Made by a program: the position numbers and the translations under genes. From NCBI GenBank assembly GCA_006384855.1, contig VCJN01003372.1:124001-188000 (forward strand): a stretch of 64,000 bases of DNA, given 5' to 3'. The notes beneath the pieces are model-generated. The model had not been told where the DNA came from and did not search any database. It was given only the letters and a program-made list of their open reading frames with translations. The stretch is from Tetraselmis striata. Its lineage: Eukaryota > Chlorophyta > Chlorodendrophyceae > Chlorodendrales > Chlorodendraceae. Positions 10,200 through 22,561 of the stretch are shown here, in pieces; position 1 is the stretch's first letter, and each line of letters opens with the position of its first letter.

Positions 10200-11160
10200 C
10201 TGTAGGTAGGCAGAGGGCATCACCGCCCCCCCGTTGGGTAAATAGCTAGGGGGCTAAGTTGAGACTGCATCTATCACCATTCTTAATCTCGGCACTTTGC
10301 TGTGGCAGGGACTCATGTGCCTGTGGTGGTACATCACCCGCAGGTCAGCTCCAATATGTGGCAACACTTCACACCCCGGGGGGGGGGGGGGGGGGGGGGA
10401 CTCGGAAACCCTAAGCATATGGTGACGGCTTTGGATGACAAGACACAACGTGCTACTGCCATGAGCAGCTATTAGAGCGCATCTGTTTGGGCGGTGATTG
10501 GCAACAAGCGATGAAGCTGTATCCGTTTTTGCAATGTTGCATGTAGACAGTTCAAAGCTCAGAAGAGTTGCCCCTTGTTATCCTCTGCAGTGTTTGCCTA
10601 TTAGGGTGGCACTGATATACTTGTGCTTATCATTGATACATGTTGCTCTCCTGTGCCTGGGGGAAATCGCAGCCGAGCAGCGCCGGGTAGGACATAGCGT
10701 ACGGCATGGTAAGGCACGTAGCACCTGCTGTGATGGTGAGCGTACAGCGCCAAAATACTCATTGCTGCCGTGCTACACCGGGTACAACCTAACGAATCCA
10801 ATTGAATGCCTCTCCGTGAGCGTCACTTCCATGACATAGCCTCAACAAACTTTAACTGATGCGCCTCAGCAGCCTCTGCTATTGACTATGCCTATTGAGT
10901 ACCATGGGCAGGCTGGCCACAATGGATGTGCCTGCCCACCCGCCTAGTACCCGTCTACGCAACACCACTGCATTGGTTGCTGCTGCCGTCCGTCCGCTCT
11001 GTGAGCAATCCTCAGCAAGAGGCCCAGCAGGTGACTACAGGTTGTAGGTGCAGGCACCGCATCACTCCACGTGAAGCCCCAGCTTGCTGAACATCATGCA
11101 GGTGTGCAGCCGCATAAAGCATGGGCGCCACTGCGGCAACCCTTACTAGTGTCTTGTCTT
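10200..11160. other. gene-free spacer
   Basis: Contains a poly-G run (10379-10399) and mixed-composition DNA. A 113-codon plus frame at 10498-10839 has no recognisable motif and is not supported as a gene. CATGAGCTAGCTG at 10122 resembles the LINE-type terminus seen elsewhere but lacks an obvious target duplication. Confidence 0.4.
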
Positions 11161-11162
11161 TC

Positions 11163-11335
11163 GCCCCCCCGGGACAGGACCGGCAACGGTGCAACCTTTG
11201 CAGCGTCTCTATCAGCCTCTTTTGGCGGTAGTCCGGTTCTTAGCCGGCCACTGTACGCGACACCTCTGTCGCATGGTCATCAAGCAAATTGCCGAGGCAT
11301 TCCGAGGCACTGCTTGGAAGTCAGTGACGGAGCTT
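11163..11335 (+). repeat. diverged dispersed repeat related to 57720-57890
   Basis: Both copies start GCCCCCGGGACAGGAC and stay alignable for about 170 bp. Both contain a similar short coding-like piece (VIKQIAEAF here, VIKRIADEL there) and end near CAGTGACG. A decayed coding mobile element is likely; the family is not recognised. Confidence 0.5.
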
Positions 11336-11428
11336 CCCGCAGGTGGGGGCTGACCGTCTGCAACACCGCCATCCAAAGGAAGTACCCCGCACTGCTCACG
11401 GAAGAGCTGCCCACCGGTCAGCTGCCGC

Positions 11429-13845
11429 TCAACCGCTGCGCACTAGTGGCAGCAGGTCCGCCTCGAGGATGCGCAGCATCGGCTCGGGCGCGCTCATGAT
11501 GTAGGAGTGCGCGCCCGGGATCCAGTGGAGCGAGAACTTGTCCGCGGAGCACGCCGCCCAGGGCTGCATTTGCTCGCGGGTGTACCGCGTGTCGTCTTCC
11601 ACGCCAAAGGCGACAATGTCAACTGGGAGACTGAGGTCCAGGGGGGGCTTGTACTGCTCGATCACCTGGAAGTCGGCCTGCGCCCATCACCACACATGAA
11701 AGCGCAAATCGAGGAGTGAGACGTCTGCTACCCAAAGCAGTCGCGCGATGAGGGGGACATTGCGGCTATATCTGCATTTATTTCTCAACGACGTGATCTA
11801 GATGGTGTGGAGCAATCAAGCAGAACCTTCGGATGAAGCTTCGTTTTCAATAATGGGAGATTTAACCGGGTTTGTTTCGGCGTTCAGAGGTACTCCTTGG
11901 GTTCTTATTGTATAAGATATATTTCAGACATCAAAAAGGTATATCAAGACAAAGTTTTATATCTGATTTCAAGGTAAACTAAGAAAAATTCAGTATCCCA
12001 TTGATACATGTTAATATCTTATTCAAATGTATACTAAGACGAAGTTGAATATTGTCTCTTACGTTGCATGACAAGGTGTACAACTAATTGTCTGCGAACG
12101 ACACATAGATATACTCGACGTGTATGAGTAACGTTTGTGTCTCTCGCAGCGCCACCCGCCAACACCCAGGCCGCCGCGTCTGTTTTCTCGCCCGCCGCGG
12201 CAGTACCCACCTGGAACAGCGGCCAGATGTACTTCCGCACCGAGGCATCCTTCAGCTCGGCGATGCGGCCATAGCGCTGCTCAAACGCCTCCCAAAACTC
12301 CGAAAACCTGCATCCAAGCGAGCACGGTGCGATCAGCCGCGCCCACACACGACATCTCATCCCTGACCCGCGCTGCATTTCCCGCCCCATTCGAATCACA
12401 GCGTCACCTCGGTGCCACCCCGAGCCCCCCTCCTTTTTCTCAGCAGAGCACCGTTACTTTGGGGTCGATCTACTACGCTATTGTTTTGGTCCCTGCGGAT
12501 CAAATCGGAATATGCCACGAATGCAGCATAGCATCTCCAATGCGATGGTCGGTCCCAAGGAATCCATCATTTTGGAGCCTATTCAATGTCGCGATATTTC
12601 ATTCCGGTGGGCATCCACTTAGATGTGCCAAGGCGGCGCGGTGACAATTGACATGCCACCACAGGTTGGGTTTCCTCGGGGTGCGGCGCGCATTTGGGAC
12701 CCGGGAGAGTTGCTCACCCGAGCTTGTGGAGCTCCACCGGGTGAACGTCATGCTCCACGCCCGCCAGCTGCGGCGCCCTGCGGGGTCAACCCAGGCGGGC
12801 GGATTCCATATTAGTCAGGTGACGTTGCCATGATGTCAAGGGCCGAAGCCCCAACGTGGCAGCCGGAACCAGGCGCGCCTGTTGGCCGACACGTAGAGCC
12901 GGAGCGGGAGCTGGACCCCGCGCCGCTGCAACTCCTGCACGAGCTCATAGCCAATCCATGCCCCCTGCCGGGAAATCGACGGCCAGCCACGCTGGTCAAT
13001 GTCCACTCACTGCTTGGGGGGGATGGCCGGAACGCCCATGCGGGTAGTGTGTAGGGCACAGACGCCGAAAAGCTCGTGAATCACAGCACCGCCCAGGGGA
13101 GCATCATCCGTCTGCAGCTGTTGAGCACCCTTACCACATGTGTAATTTGGCTCACGTGGCACCAAAGTATCGATTGGTCATGCACCGCCAAGTCAGACAT
13201 TCTGTGAAATATTCGTTATGTATTCTGATAGGTTTTCGGGTGAACAGTTTTCCCTTCTTCGCAAGCAGGGTCAAAATAAGCAGCAATCTGTGCCATTGAG
13301 CCCATGAAAGAGTGGTTGAGTTGGAATATTGCTGGAAGAAAGTCCGCCATGCACGGCAATGTCGCTGTAGCATTGTGGGAATAACCCCACGGCAGAGTGT
13401 CGCACCATGGAGTGGCCAAAGACGGCGTACGGCTTCCCTTCCTCGAGGATTGGGGCGACGCCGTCCGCTAAGGCCATCACCAACGACTTCATGTCGATGG
13501 CTTTCGGCTCCCCGAGGCGAGAGTTCCGGCCCGGCAGCTGCGAACAAGACATGCACCCCAGTGAAGTACATCAAAACAGTTCCAAAGTTGCCGGTGCTTT
13601 CAATTGATCGCTTTTGTCAGCCAGATAGCCGGCGAGTCTTGGAACAGGCGCAGCCCTGTAATACCCGTCTGCATGGCACTGATGGTCCTATGAGCTGAGT
13701 CATTGCCATAGCAGGCAGGCTGCTGCACATGTTGGCGCACCTCGATGGGCATGATGTTGATATGGGGGTCGACCTTTCCGCTCCAGTTATGGAACGCCCA
13801 GGCCCCCATTCCGGCCTGGATGTTTTGGAAAGGGAAGCCGAGCAA
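11429..13845 (-). CDS. type II (stand-alone) thioesterase, alpha/beta hydrolase, six exons
   Basis: Releases acyl chains from carrier proteins. Stand-alone type II thioesterases usually proofread or unload polyketide, nonribosomal peptide or fatty-acid synthases. Exons on the minus strand: 13741-13845, 13406-13537, 12879-12964, 12718-12777, 12211-12307 and 11429-11677. All five junctions keep frame and together give about 242 residues, the normal family size. Motifs: GFPFQNIQAGMGAWAFHNW; LPGRNSRLGEP; GHSM then GAWIGYELVQELQRRG, placing the GxSxG nucleophile serine across an intron; LYVSANR; GVEHDVHPVELHKL; FWEAFEQRYG; VDIVAFGVEDD with the probable catalytic Asp; and PGAHSYI with the catalytic His. 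Intron 3 has a GC donor (AACAG/GCGCGC). Weak point: no ATG was found before GFPF, since an in-frame stop lies three codons upstream without a clear acceptor, so the first exon is missing or the gene is 5'-truncated. No synthase gene lies nearby. Confidence 0.82.
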
Positions 13846-13849
13846 GGTT

Positions 13850-15635
13850 ATTTAAGGCACGCTCGGTTAGAGTAGCTATCAGTTTTGAAACGGCGATATC
13901 ACTGGCACTACAGCGAATCGCAAATTTTATGGTATTTCTCTCGACGAACCCCCCCTCCTACCCCCTCCCCCCCCGGAACATCATTGCGACGACGCTTTCC
14001 GAAGTATGTCTGCAATGTTTTTAAACTATACTATCAGCGAACCGGGGCGCAATGTGTTCCGATGGACTGTCGAATAAGTATACCTCAACGAGAACAGGGA
14101 CATTATATTGGACACCCAGCAGTGGATCGGCAGTTGCTTGTTCCGATAGTAGAGCAGAGAAGTGCACTAAGCACATGATTAAAGCCGGACTCGACGCATG
14201 CGCGGCTGTCCTATTGGATGCATTATTGTCGGAGCCAAAAGCTCGATCAAACGACACTGCTCTCTGGAAGGTATTGATCGTCATCTCGACGATACCGCCG
14301 TCGCGACAAGGCTGGCAGCCTGTAGGTGGCGGGCAGAGGAGGGGGGGTGTACTCGCCTGCGGGATGCAAAGTAAGCGCACGCTGTCCTCCCCTGCGGGTG
14401 CTTTCGGGTTCTGCAATACCCACAGCTTCAGGCGTCTGTCCGTAAGTGACGGCGCGGCGGGTAGTGTCGTAGCCATTATTGATGTGCAAGGCTGAGATAT
14501 GCGACGTCCAGTCGTCTCAGCGAGGAGCAAATTATGCGAGTACAATGCGTCAACTATCGCCGCAACCACGCGCCCTGCTGGTCCGACAATAAGTTGCGCC
14601 TGGCGACGGCCCACGTCGACGATGTAGTTTTACCGACGTCGACTGTGCAACAGCGCGGCGCAAGCCGTTTTTACTATTGCCAGGTGGGTATAAGTTACTT
14701 CGTCGTAAGATTACAGCACTGTGCAGCAAACTCCAGCCCGCACTGACCTATTGCAAGTTCCAAGAGAGCTTTGCTGCTGTATATGGCTCGAAACAGACTT
14801 GCAGTCTCCGTCGCTATCCGTCCGAAAGATGTTGCTCGAGTGCCCAGCTATCAAACAGCATACATCCGTCATGCGGGTGCCCGTCTAGTTCGACCCACGT
14901 GCTGAAACATCATCGCTCTGAATACGTAAAAGTGTTTACCGGTATAATCCTCAGTAGCGATATATGCGTCGTGCGCTGGCCAATCATACAGAGGACCTAC
15001 TGCTGAAACTATAACACGACGTTACTAAATCCCACCGTAACAGTATACCGGTGCCAGCAGCTAGGGCAGTAATATATGTCGTTTATCTTGTAGTATCTTC
15101 AAAGCATTCAGTGTCATTCTCATGCACATGGCGGATCATAATTTATTCCCAAAAGATGCCAGAGCCGCACAATTTAATAGTCTCGAAAGTCAACTCAGCC
15201 ACTATTTTGCGTCGGTTCGGCTCCCGCGTTCCTCGGCGACCTCGGGCTTGTAAAACTTGCGGTTTATGCTAAAGCCGATGCAGCATCGATGTGCGTGCGC
15301 ACACGTGGCGTGTGTAGGATGCACTTGCCGCCGTACATGTTAGGACTAAGACTATAGAATCTTATCACCCAGATATATGGATTATTATTTATCCTCGCCA
15401 CGGCGGTGGTTCGAAGCGGCAAGTGCCGACGCGAAGCGGGGGCCTATGATATATATTTATATCGGTATTCGCTGCTGGCGGCGAATGAGATTATTGCTCA
15501 TCTGTCCGTACATCTTATACACATCGCCGTATATATATCACCATACGGTAGCCGTTATGATGACATTCAGGCTCCTGCACCGCATGTAATGGAATAATCC
15601 TCTCTCTCGTGTGTCGGGTACCCCATTGCTCGTGT
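13850..15635. other. gene-free stretch upstream of the thioesterase gene
   Basis: No recognisable gene. A 197-codon minus frame at 14021-14614 starts MGRRQAQLIVGPAGRVV, faintly like a nucleotide-binding loop, but lacks a proper P-loop Lys-Ser/Thr and has no supporting motif. Overlapping plus frames are equally long, so neither is called. Confidence 0.35.
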
Positions 15636-15647
15636 GCGCGCGCGCGC

Positions 15648-15709
<62 letters not shown>

Positions 15710-15876
15710 GTGTGCGTGTGTGTGTGTGTCTGTGTGTGTGTGTGTCTGTGTGTCTGTGTGTGTCTGTGTGTGTCTGTGTGTGTGTGTGTCTGTGTCTGTC
15801 TGTGTCTGTGTCTGTGTGTCTCTGTGTACTAGGCCTAAGTCTGTGTCTGTGTCTTTGCCTGTGTGTCTGTGCGTGT
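15636..15876. repeat. long interrupted GT/GC microsatellite
   Basis: A (CG)n block (15636-15647) passes into about 180 bp of (GT)n with GC and CT interruptions that become regular (TGTGTC units) toward the right. A further TCTGTG patch follows at 15840-15876. All six frames read as Val/Cys or Thr/His repeats, with no coding meaning. Confidence 0.95.
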
Positions 15877-15940
15877 AATATTTTATATACATGCACCACA
15901 TGTCGCCTAGTCTGTGACTGCGCGCGTGGTAGATACCATT

Positions 15941-16022
15941 AATCCTTTATTCTATATTATAGTTACATGAGCTAGCTGCAAAAGGCGATCAGGAAACCAC
16001 CCGAATAGGCAAAATCCTTTAT
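15941..16022 (-). mobile_element. 62-bp LINE-type 3'-end insertion with 10-bp target duplication
   Basis: AATCCTTTAT occurs at 15941-15950 and 16013-16022. The insert holds TTACATGAGCTAGCTGC followed by AAAAGGCGATCAGGAAACC and CACCCGAATAGGC. The same body sequence follows the motif at 38574 and 52871, so more than the last few bases is shared. In element sense the 3' end points left. Short, 5'-truncated copy. Confidence 0.7.
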
Positions 16023-19000
16023 CCGGTTCCCACGCTTACTAGCATATTGTCACCACACACTCAAGCGGCGTAAATTGCGCCCGTTTATCCGCGCCCAGAT
16101 TATTTAGTGCGCTACTCGTACCGCCGCAGCTGCGTAATGCTATATACTCTGCTGCAAGAAAGTATGATCATCTCCGCCCAGTCCACGCTTATGGCCCCGC
16201 GCTTCGTTCCGGCAGCCTACCACCATACTATAATGATGAGAACGAGCATGATTCCAACAATTCTAATGATGATAGTGATATCATTGATATATAATGGTAA
16301 AATTAATCATTATGAATACTGTATTGCATCATACTTTAATGATAATGTAGTAATGATGATAATAATACCGCCACTAACACCAAGATATCATTGGTTTCGG
16401 AGCGTCACGCTGTGCAAGCCGATGCTACTAAGTCAGATCGAATGGGGTCACGCAGACGAACGAGAAGTCGGCGCGGAAATTGGCGACAGTGGGATAAATT
16501 GCCCGGCGGAGGGAACGACTCAAGTGTAACAATCGCGGCGACTCAAAAGAACAACCCTTGCCATATGGCAGCATTATATGTGGTACACGACACATTTCGT
16601 AATCTCAGGTACACATCGTACTAGTACTCGTGCACATAGTTTGGTACTAACTCGTATTGTATCGTAGTCGTATAACCGCCCTTGCACGACAGAAACAGGA
16701 AAATAGGTACCCGCACAACCTATGATCCTGGTACAGCTTTTACACTGCATGCTCCTCGTAGTCGCGAGCGTGTATACACGTGATCACCTACTTTCGCTCT
16801 TTGTGGGGGGGTGGGGGGGGTCGCAGAGCAGTTTTCCTCTGTGTAAATGTCCCGCGGGTGGTTTCCGTACAGCGTTCGGTCAAACCTTTCGGACACCCGA
16901 AAAGTCTACGTGCACCGTCCACGCGGGCATCTTCACTTGCCGGATCTCCCCGGCCTCGTGCGCTGGCACTATCCCGACCCGACCTCATTGTTCACTGCGG
17001 CCGAGCACAACGATAATCTGGACACGGATGAGGAGGCGAGCTCGCAGCAGCTGCCGCGCGGCGATCGCGGGCAAGGCACGCATGCCATAACAAGTTCGGC
17101 AGAGGATATTTGAATGGGCTGTCCAGAGCCCTTTGCGCAGAGCTCCGCGCGGCTACGAGGAAAATAGATACCTATTCGTCTTTCTATTTCGGTCGTGAAA
17201 GGGCGGTAACAATATATCATTGTTCGCGAAACTTGCTTTGGAGCACAAAGGCGTTGTATAAACACAATTACTTCTTAATTTACGGTAGTTAGGTCAATAT
17301 ATTACATTAGGGCTTTCACAATGCGCACTACAAACAGAACTAACAGCAACTATGAAACGTTGCCAGCAAACGAGAGACATAAGCCTGAAACCAAGGTCGA
17401 GCAGGAGGACAGGGAGCCAAGAACCAAGAAGGAGCCAAGAGAACCACGAAGTCGCTTATTTTTAGCTTCCAGGAACCAAAGGGACCCTCGCCCCGGGGTA
17501 GTTAGGTGATGTGGGACTACCCGTGCTCGATCGTGAATGGAGCGTCGAGCTTGCTCGCTCGTGCGCGTCTTCAAGCGTGCTTTACCGCGTCGTGATGGAG
17601 CGGCGCACGCGGCACGGTGACCGCGCCGCTAGATGACTCGCATAATACCATACATCTCATACATCATTTATTGCACCGGCTGTTTAGCAACGCATCACGC
17701 CAAGCCTGCGCGCACGATAGGCGACGACACCATTTTCAAGCAACTTTTGTGGTTTCGGAGCAAAAGAACATATACATAATTTGAATCTTCACGAATCGCA
17801 GTATCTCCCTACTGCTACACTCTCATCCCACTAAAGTTTAGCCCTACACGAATTTGCAAGTGGGCGCATCTCTGCGCATTAGCATATAGCCAATACCACG
17901 TATAGGCTTCAACTTATACCGAAGCTTAGCTTCCAGATTTTGGTTGCAGCGCACCCTTCGAAACGTCGCGCACATGCATCATTCTCTACAGTGCTCTTTT
18001 ACCGCTGACAGTGACAAAATGCCGCTTTTCAACAGAAAATGCAAAATGCGATTGCACGCGTTTCGACTTCATGGGGGTGCGCATGCGCCCAAGCTATTAC
18101 GCATGGGTAGCGACTGATACGATCGTAAATGAATTAATTGTGGGATTGTCGTGCCATTTGGGTGATGACGTGGCATCGCAGCCGTAGTGCACGCGCCACA
18201 TTCCCCGACAGTTGTGTCTATGGTCGAAAGGGCCTAAAATCGCAGTCCATTTGCAGCATAGACGACCGCGACGTGCTATATATGACTCAAGGTTTACCAT
18301 GTGGATAGCCCTTGTCAAAGTCCTTCCCATGCACTACTGCCACGACGCAGCGCGAGAGGTGTGAGACGAAAGATAGGCATTGTGCCAGCAAAGCACCGAT
18401 CACTGCGAAATCGCAGCAATTTCTGCGCATTGCGAGCAAAGAAATGCCTGCAAATTTGGGGAAACGCTATAATTAAGAGTTTTTTACTTGAAACCTTTAG
18501 TGGCCTCAAGTCTGAGGTACTACAGGTATGGTTGCAGCTCGGTGCCCGTTGCACCTACGGGACCTAACATTGGGCTCCAAAGTTTGAAAACGTGTTTATT
18601 TTGAGCTCGCAGAACCCTCAAAATGTCAGCAAATGGCAATATATTCTGAGCGCAAAATACGGGTCGGAAATTTATGTCCCCTGACTTTTATATAAGCGCT
18701 TTCATGTAAATTTTTTCGCCACGCGCCTTCCAAAGCGACCTCGCAAGCCTCAATCCAACACTGTTTCACGAAGATATGCCTCTTGACACACCTCCCCAAA
18801 CTGCAATCGCAACATTTTTTTCTGACACTATTGGCGCTCAGATTCATGTGCCCTCTCGAGCAGAGACTCATTTCTACTAATAAAAAACACGGGGTGGTCG
18901 CACGACACCACTATGTCGGCGATTTTGGAAGAAGATCGCACCTATACTTGCATGCCAAAACCGTTAATTATATGCTCCAAACCCGCTTACAAAATAATCA

Positions 19001-19800
19001 CTTTACCACACACATCTCCGCGCCAAAATAACCAACATGAACAAATCTAGGACGATGCACTCAGTGGCTATCGAGTGTAACTACATGCGGTTGGCTGAAT
19101 GGCATCCAATAAAATTGCCGTATACACGCGCAACGGCGAATTCCCGCGTGTTGTGTGATTTAGGGGGGGGGGGGCACACTTTTGTGGGGAGGTGTATACA
19201 TGCGCCTGTACCAGTGCCGCACCTGATGAAGCAGTATATTGTCATGCGAGTATTAGCTTGCTGCTGGGGGCCCGGGCCGACACCAGCAGCCAACTATTTA
19301 AGCTCTGACTAATTGGCAAGGCAGCAAAGTTGGTAATGCTTTGATGCTGACCACTTGTCCACCGATGCGCGATCATTGACTTCTGGGGCGACCGCGGCAT
19401 CACCGCCAGCATATATGCTGGACTATTCATCATAGGTAGGGTAATTTGCGCAGATAGGTGCTGGTATTATGCTAGTTTCGTTATTGCTGCATCATTGCGG
19501 CACACAGAAATATGCTATTGTTCGAGCGAACAGACGCTAAGCTGTTACCATGGGCAATCGTCTTCGTGCACTTACAATGTTGCTTCATATATCAGCCGCC
19601 ACACCAGTTGCGAAGTCCGGTTTGGCAGTATGCGAGGGCGACTTTGCATATTGTGATGTGATTGATCGAACATGTTGCAGTCAATCTTGAAGGCCGGGCG
19701 AGCGTCCCTCTAGATATACGAGTGGCAGAATGGGTGTGACTTGCACAGCAATTTGGCATGCCAGACTCTGCATGACGACGCCACGCTGCTTGTCACGGTA
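16023..19800. other. long gene-free stretch, AT-leaning, with small unassigned frames
   Basis: 16250-16380 is AT-rich with ATGAT-type low complexity. A plus frame at 16847-17113 (SNLSDTRKVYVHRPRGHLH, then an acidic NLDTDEEASS) could be a decayed coding piece, without recognisable family. 17390-17450 is purine-rich. 17640-19030 has stop-rich frames only. G run at 19162-19174. The 12-mer TGGTTTCGGAGC occurs at 16392 and 17750. Nothing else is supportable. Confidence 0.4.
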
Positions 19801-19817
19801 CAATGCGTCAGCATGAA

Positions 19818-19822
19818 TTACA
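19818..19822 (-). promoter_or_regulatory. TGTAA poly(A) signal of the sulfotransferase gene
   Basis: On the minus strand TGTAA follows the sulfotransferase stop codon by about nine bases (GTGATGTAATTC). Unusually close to the stop but of the normal green-algal type. Confidence 0.45.
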
Positions 19823-19830
19823 TCACCGCT

Positions 19831-22473
19831 CTATTGGAGCCTCATCACCGGGTACCCAAACTCCCGTAAATCATTGCGCAGGTACTCCGTGGCATCCGCA
19901 ATCACCTCTCTTGTCGAGTAGTACGTCCCCAGTTTCGTATGCGCATTCCGCGCGTGCGTAGTGGTCGCTTGCACCATGTACTCAGGCAGCTGCTCCCCCG
20001 CGCCCGCACCAGAGTAGCGCCGCAGATCCGGGGGCAGGCCGAGGGTGACGTTCAGCATGTGATGCGTGATGAGGGAGGCTGTCTCTTGGCAGCTCCTGCC
20101 AGCCACCCTGTAGAAGCACCTGTTTTGCTCCTATGTGCGCAATAGAGGCGCGTGCACGCGTGGCGCGGTCAGTGACATCCGGAGCAGCACCTAGGGCTTT
20201 AAGGGTTCAAGCACCGCGAGACCGTGATGCTCCCCATCCCGCACCCGCTGACTCACCTGATGCGGCCCTGGCCTGGCGTCCCCATCCAGCCCAAAGAGGC
20301 TCATCAGCTCCACGTACCACGTGTTCACCTCCTCCTCCTTCAAGTAGAAGTGGTACTTGACGCCCTCGCTCAGGCCGCACGTCTCCGTCTGCAGCTGCCA
20401 GTGCACCTCCTGCACCACGCCCCGGCTGCGCGCATCCAGCACGCCCCGCACAAAGCGCGCAAACTCGCTGGGGCTGTCCTCAAAGGGGCCGCCCAGCGCC
20501 GCGGTGATGGGGAGGTCGCGGAATTTGCCCAGGACCTTGTCTAGAAACGCTGACAGGAGCCGCGCGTATGGGTTCCGCACCCACATCATATGGATGGTGG
20601 CGCGGTCCGCCACGGCATCAAACGCCTGCTCCTTAGTGAGGTGCGGGGCCATGACGTTGATGAGATGATTGTCGATGTTGCCCGCAAACGCCGGGTAGGC
20701 CGCCCGAATGAGCATGGTCTTCCACCTGCAGCGGTGCATTTCCGTGCCAGTGAGCAGGGCGGAAGGACGGCTCACCACAGGCCTGGCGGTGCCTGAGAGG
20801 GTAACATCCCAACCCAGCACACATCCAACCCAGCTCGCACCACCCATTTGCACTACTCGTACCACGCTTTGATGGGTTCCGACAGTGTACTGTTTTTACT
20901 CCCCGCAAAGAATTTCAAAAAACTCTATATTAATTTGATTTATACCAGAACGCAACATGAACACATAACGTATACGAAATGGCTGTTAATACACGAACAT
21001 TTCACGATTTTTAGGACCCGCGAACCCAATTATTTTATCTGGCACGCTCCCGTCGAATATAAACCTTGGGTATATAAACCTTGATGAAGCAGGCGAAGGT
21101 TCCGTACCGCGTGCTGCCGTTCTTGTAAGGGAGGCACAGGAAGCTGGTCACATCTCGGCGCGCGGACGGCGGCCGAATCGCAGCGAATGACCCGCTGAAG
21201 GAGCCCCTGTAGTAGGTGTCGGCCTTGTATGCATCCGCGGTTTTCCGGGCCTCTGTTCAGGTGCAGGCACAGCAAACCACCACACACACACGCAACAGCG
21301 TGCAGTCAGACGATGCCGAAAGTTTATCGTTTCGGCGAAGAGATTTTTGTTTCTGCAGAGTATAGTCGCTACTTGATTTTCGTCTCAGAAACCGTAGCGA
21401 AGGTTTCGCAGTCGAGAATGCGTGCATTCAAGAAACGACGTGCTGGATATTTCGTCGAAGCGACGCGACGCGAACGTTTCGACGCGCGAAGGCTCCAGCA
21501 GTATGAATGGCTGTGTCGTCTGCCCTGCCGGGAACCGCACCTTCCGACACCAGCTTGTTTCCCGTGGTTTGAGTGAACAATCCGGGATAGGCGAGGGGGT
21601 CCAGAGGCTCGTCCCGCACGTACTTCCGGCGACCGCCCACCCAGGAGCCTCGACGCACATCCCAAACGTCACGCTCAGTCGGCCCGTGCTGCACATACCA
21701 CATCCGGTCGTCAGAGCGCCACAAGCTGCCGGGGCCAGTGTCACCCATCAAAGAGTAATATTGACGACAGTAGTAGTAAATGATGACCATGTCCTTTGAT
21801 AGGGATCCACAAGTCTCCTGGTCGGGTGACCTAAAAGATTGCGTGGTTTAGCACACCACCCGCGATTAGTTGTCCTACTGGTAGCCTGGTAGGGCTCGTT
21901 GGGGGTTTTGCTGTACATGATGAAATGCTAGCGATTCGCTACTGTTATCAAATTGTGTTCATATATTTTGTTGCACAGTGCTTTAATACAGCATGATTAT
22001 GGTCACTAGGACAAGTTTAAGTATGATATAAAGCTGCTGATAATTAGACGAGTAAAGTGCCCGGATTAAAGTCCGTCCTGAGTAAAGTACTAAAATGCAG
22101 TGAGGTCTAGTGTTCGGGAGGCCGCCCGGCTCAGTGCCCAAACCGCGTAGCTTTCGGGCCAGTAGGGAGTCGCGAGGTGCAAACCAGTTTCTACAGGTCC
22201 CCACTTGCTGCGAGTTCTCAATACGGATGATAAGGGAAGGGAGAGGGGGGGGGGGGGGGGGGGGGGGGGGGGCGGCGGGGGGCTCACGCGGCGCGGGAGG
22301 ATATGCGCGCCGCCCAGCTGGAAAATTAGCATAAGCGCGACGGACGCGGCCCCCAGGGTGCGCCTCTTTAGCGGCTGGGCCGCAGGACGCCGCGCGCCAT
22401 CGCCCCGCGATGCCCTGATCTGCGTGCTTGTCAGGAACGCGGCGCCTCTGGGTGCGTGCGGTTGTGACTGCAT
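19831..22473 (-). CDS. Golgi-type carbohydrate sulfotransferase (Sulfotransfer_2-like), membrane-anchored
   Basis: Transfers sulfate from PAPS to glycan hydroxyls, normally as a type II membrane protein of the Golgi. Minus-strand exons: about 22278-22473 (short basic N-terminus, then signal anchor with ASVALMLIFQLGGAHIL), 21541-21725 (DDRMWYVQHGPTERDVWDV), 21080-21252 (DAYKADTYYRGSFSG and LCLPYKNGSTRYGTFACF, at the 5'-phosphosulfate loop position), 20257-20725 (WKTMLIRAAYP, then VRNPYARLLSAFLDK, the 3'-phosphate motif, and VKYHFYLKEEEVNTWYVEL), and 19831-20107 (RNAHTKLGTYYS and YLRNDLREFGYPVM, a typical C-terminus). The 21541/21252 junction keeps frame. The other three are one base out of phase with the best-looking splice sites, so edges are approximate; a missed micro-exon or sequence error is possible. 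Intron 1 starts with a long C run in the sense strand. Confidence 0.78.
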
Positions 22474-22508
22474 GGGCGGCGATGGCCTCGCGTGGAATTG
22501 TTGGACGC

Positions 22509-22561
22509 AGTAGATTGTAATAATTACATGAGCTAGCAGCAGAAGGCGAGTAGATTGTAAT
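22509..22561 (-). mobile_element. 27-bp LINE-type 3'-end insertion with 13-bp target duplication
   Basis: AGTAGATTGTAAT occurs at 22509-22521 and 22549-22561. The 27 bp between contain ATTACATGAGCTAGCAGCAGA. This is the smallest of the five insertions sharing this terminus, and its motif (AGCAGCAGAA) matches the 913-960 copy rather than the AGCTGCAAAA form of the other three. Confidence 0.65.

Noticed and set aside
10498-10839. 113-codon plus frame after RSP4/6
   Set aside because: No family motif and no splice or context support; lies in mixed-composition spacer DNA.
14021-14614. 197-codon minus frame with LIVGPAG
   Set aside because: Considered as a P-loop protein, but lacks the Lys-Ser/Thr of a Walker A and other motifs; opposite-strand frames of similar length exist.
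15515-15942. Val/Cys-rich and Thr/His-rich frames
   Set aside because: They are translations of the GT microsatellite.
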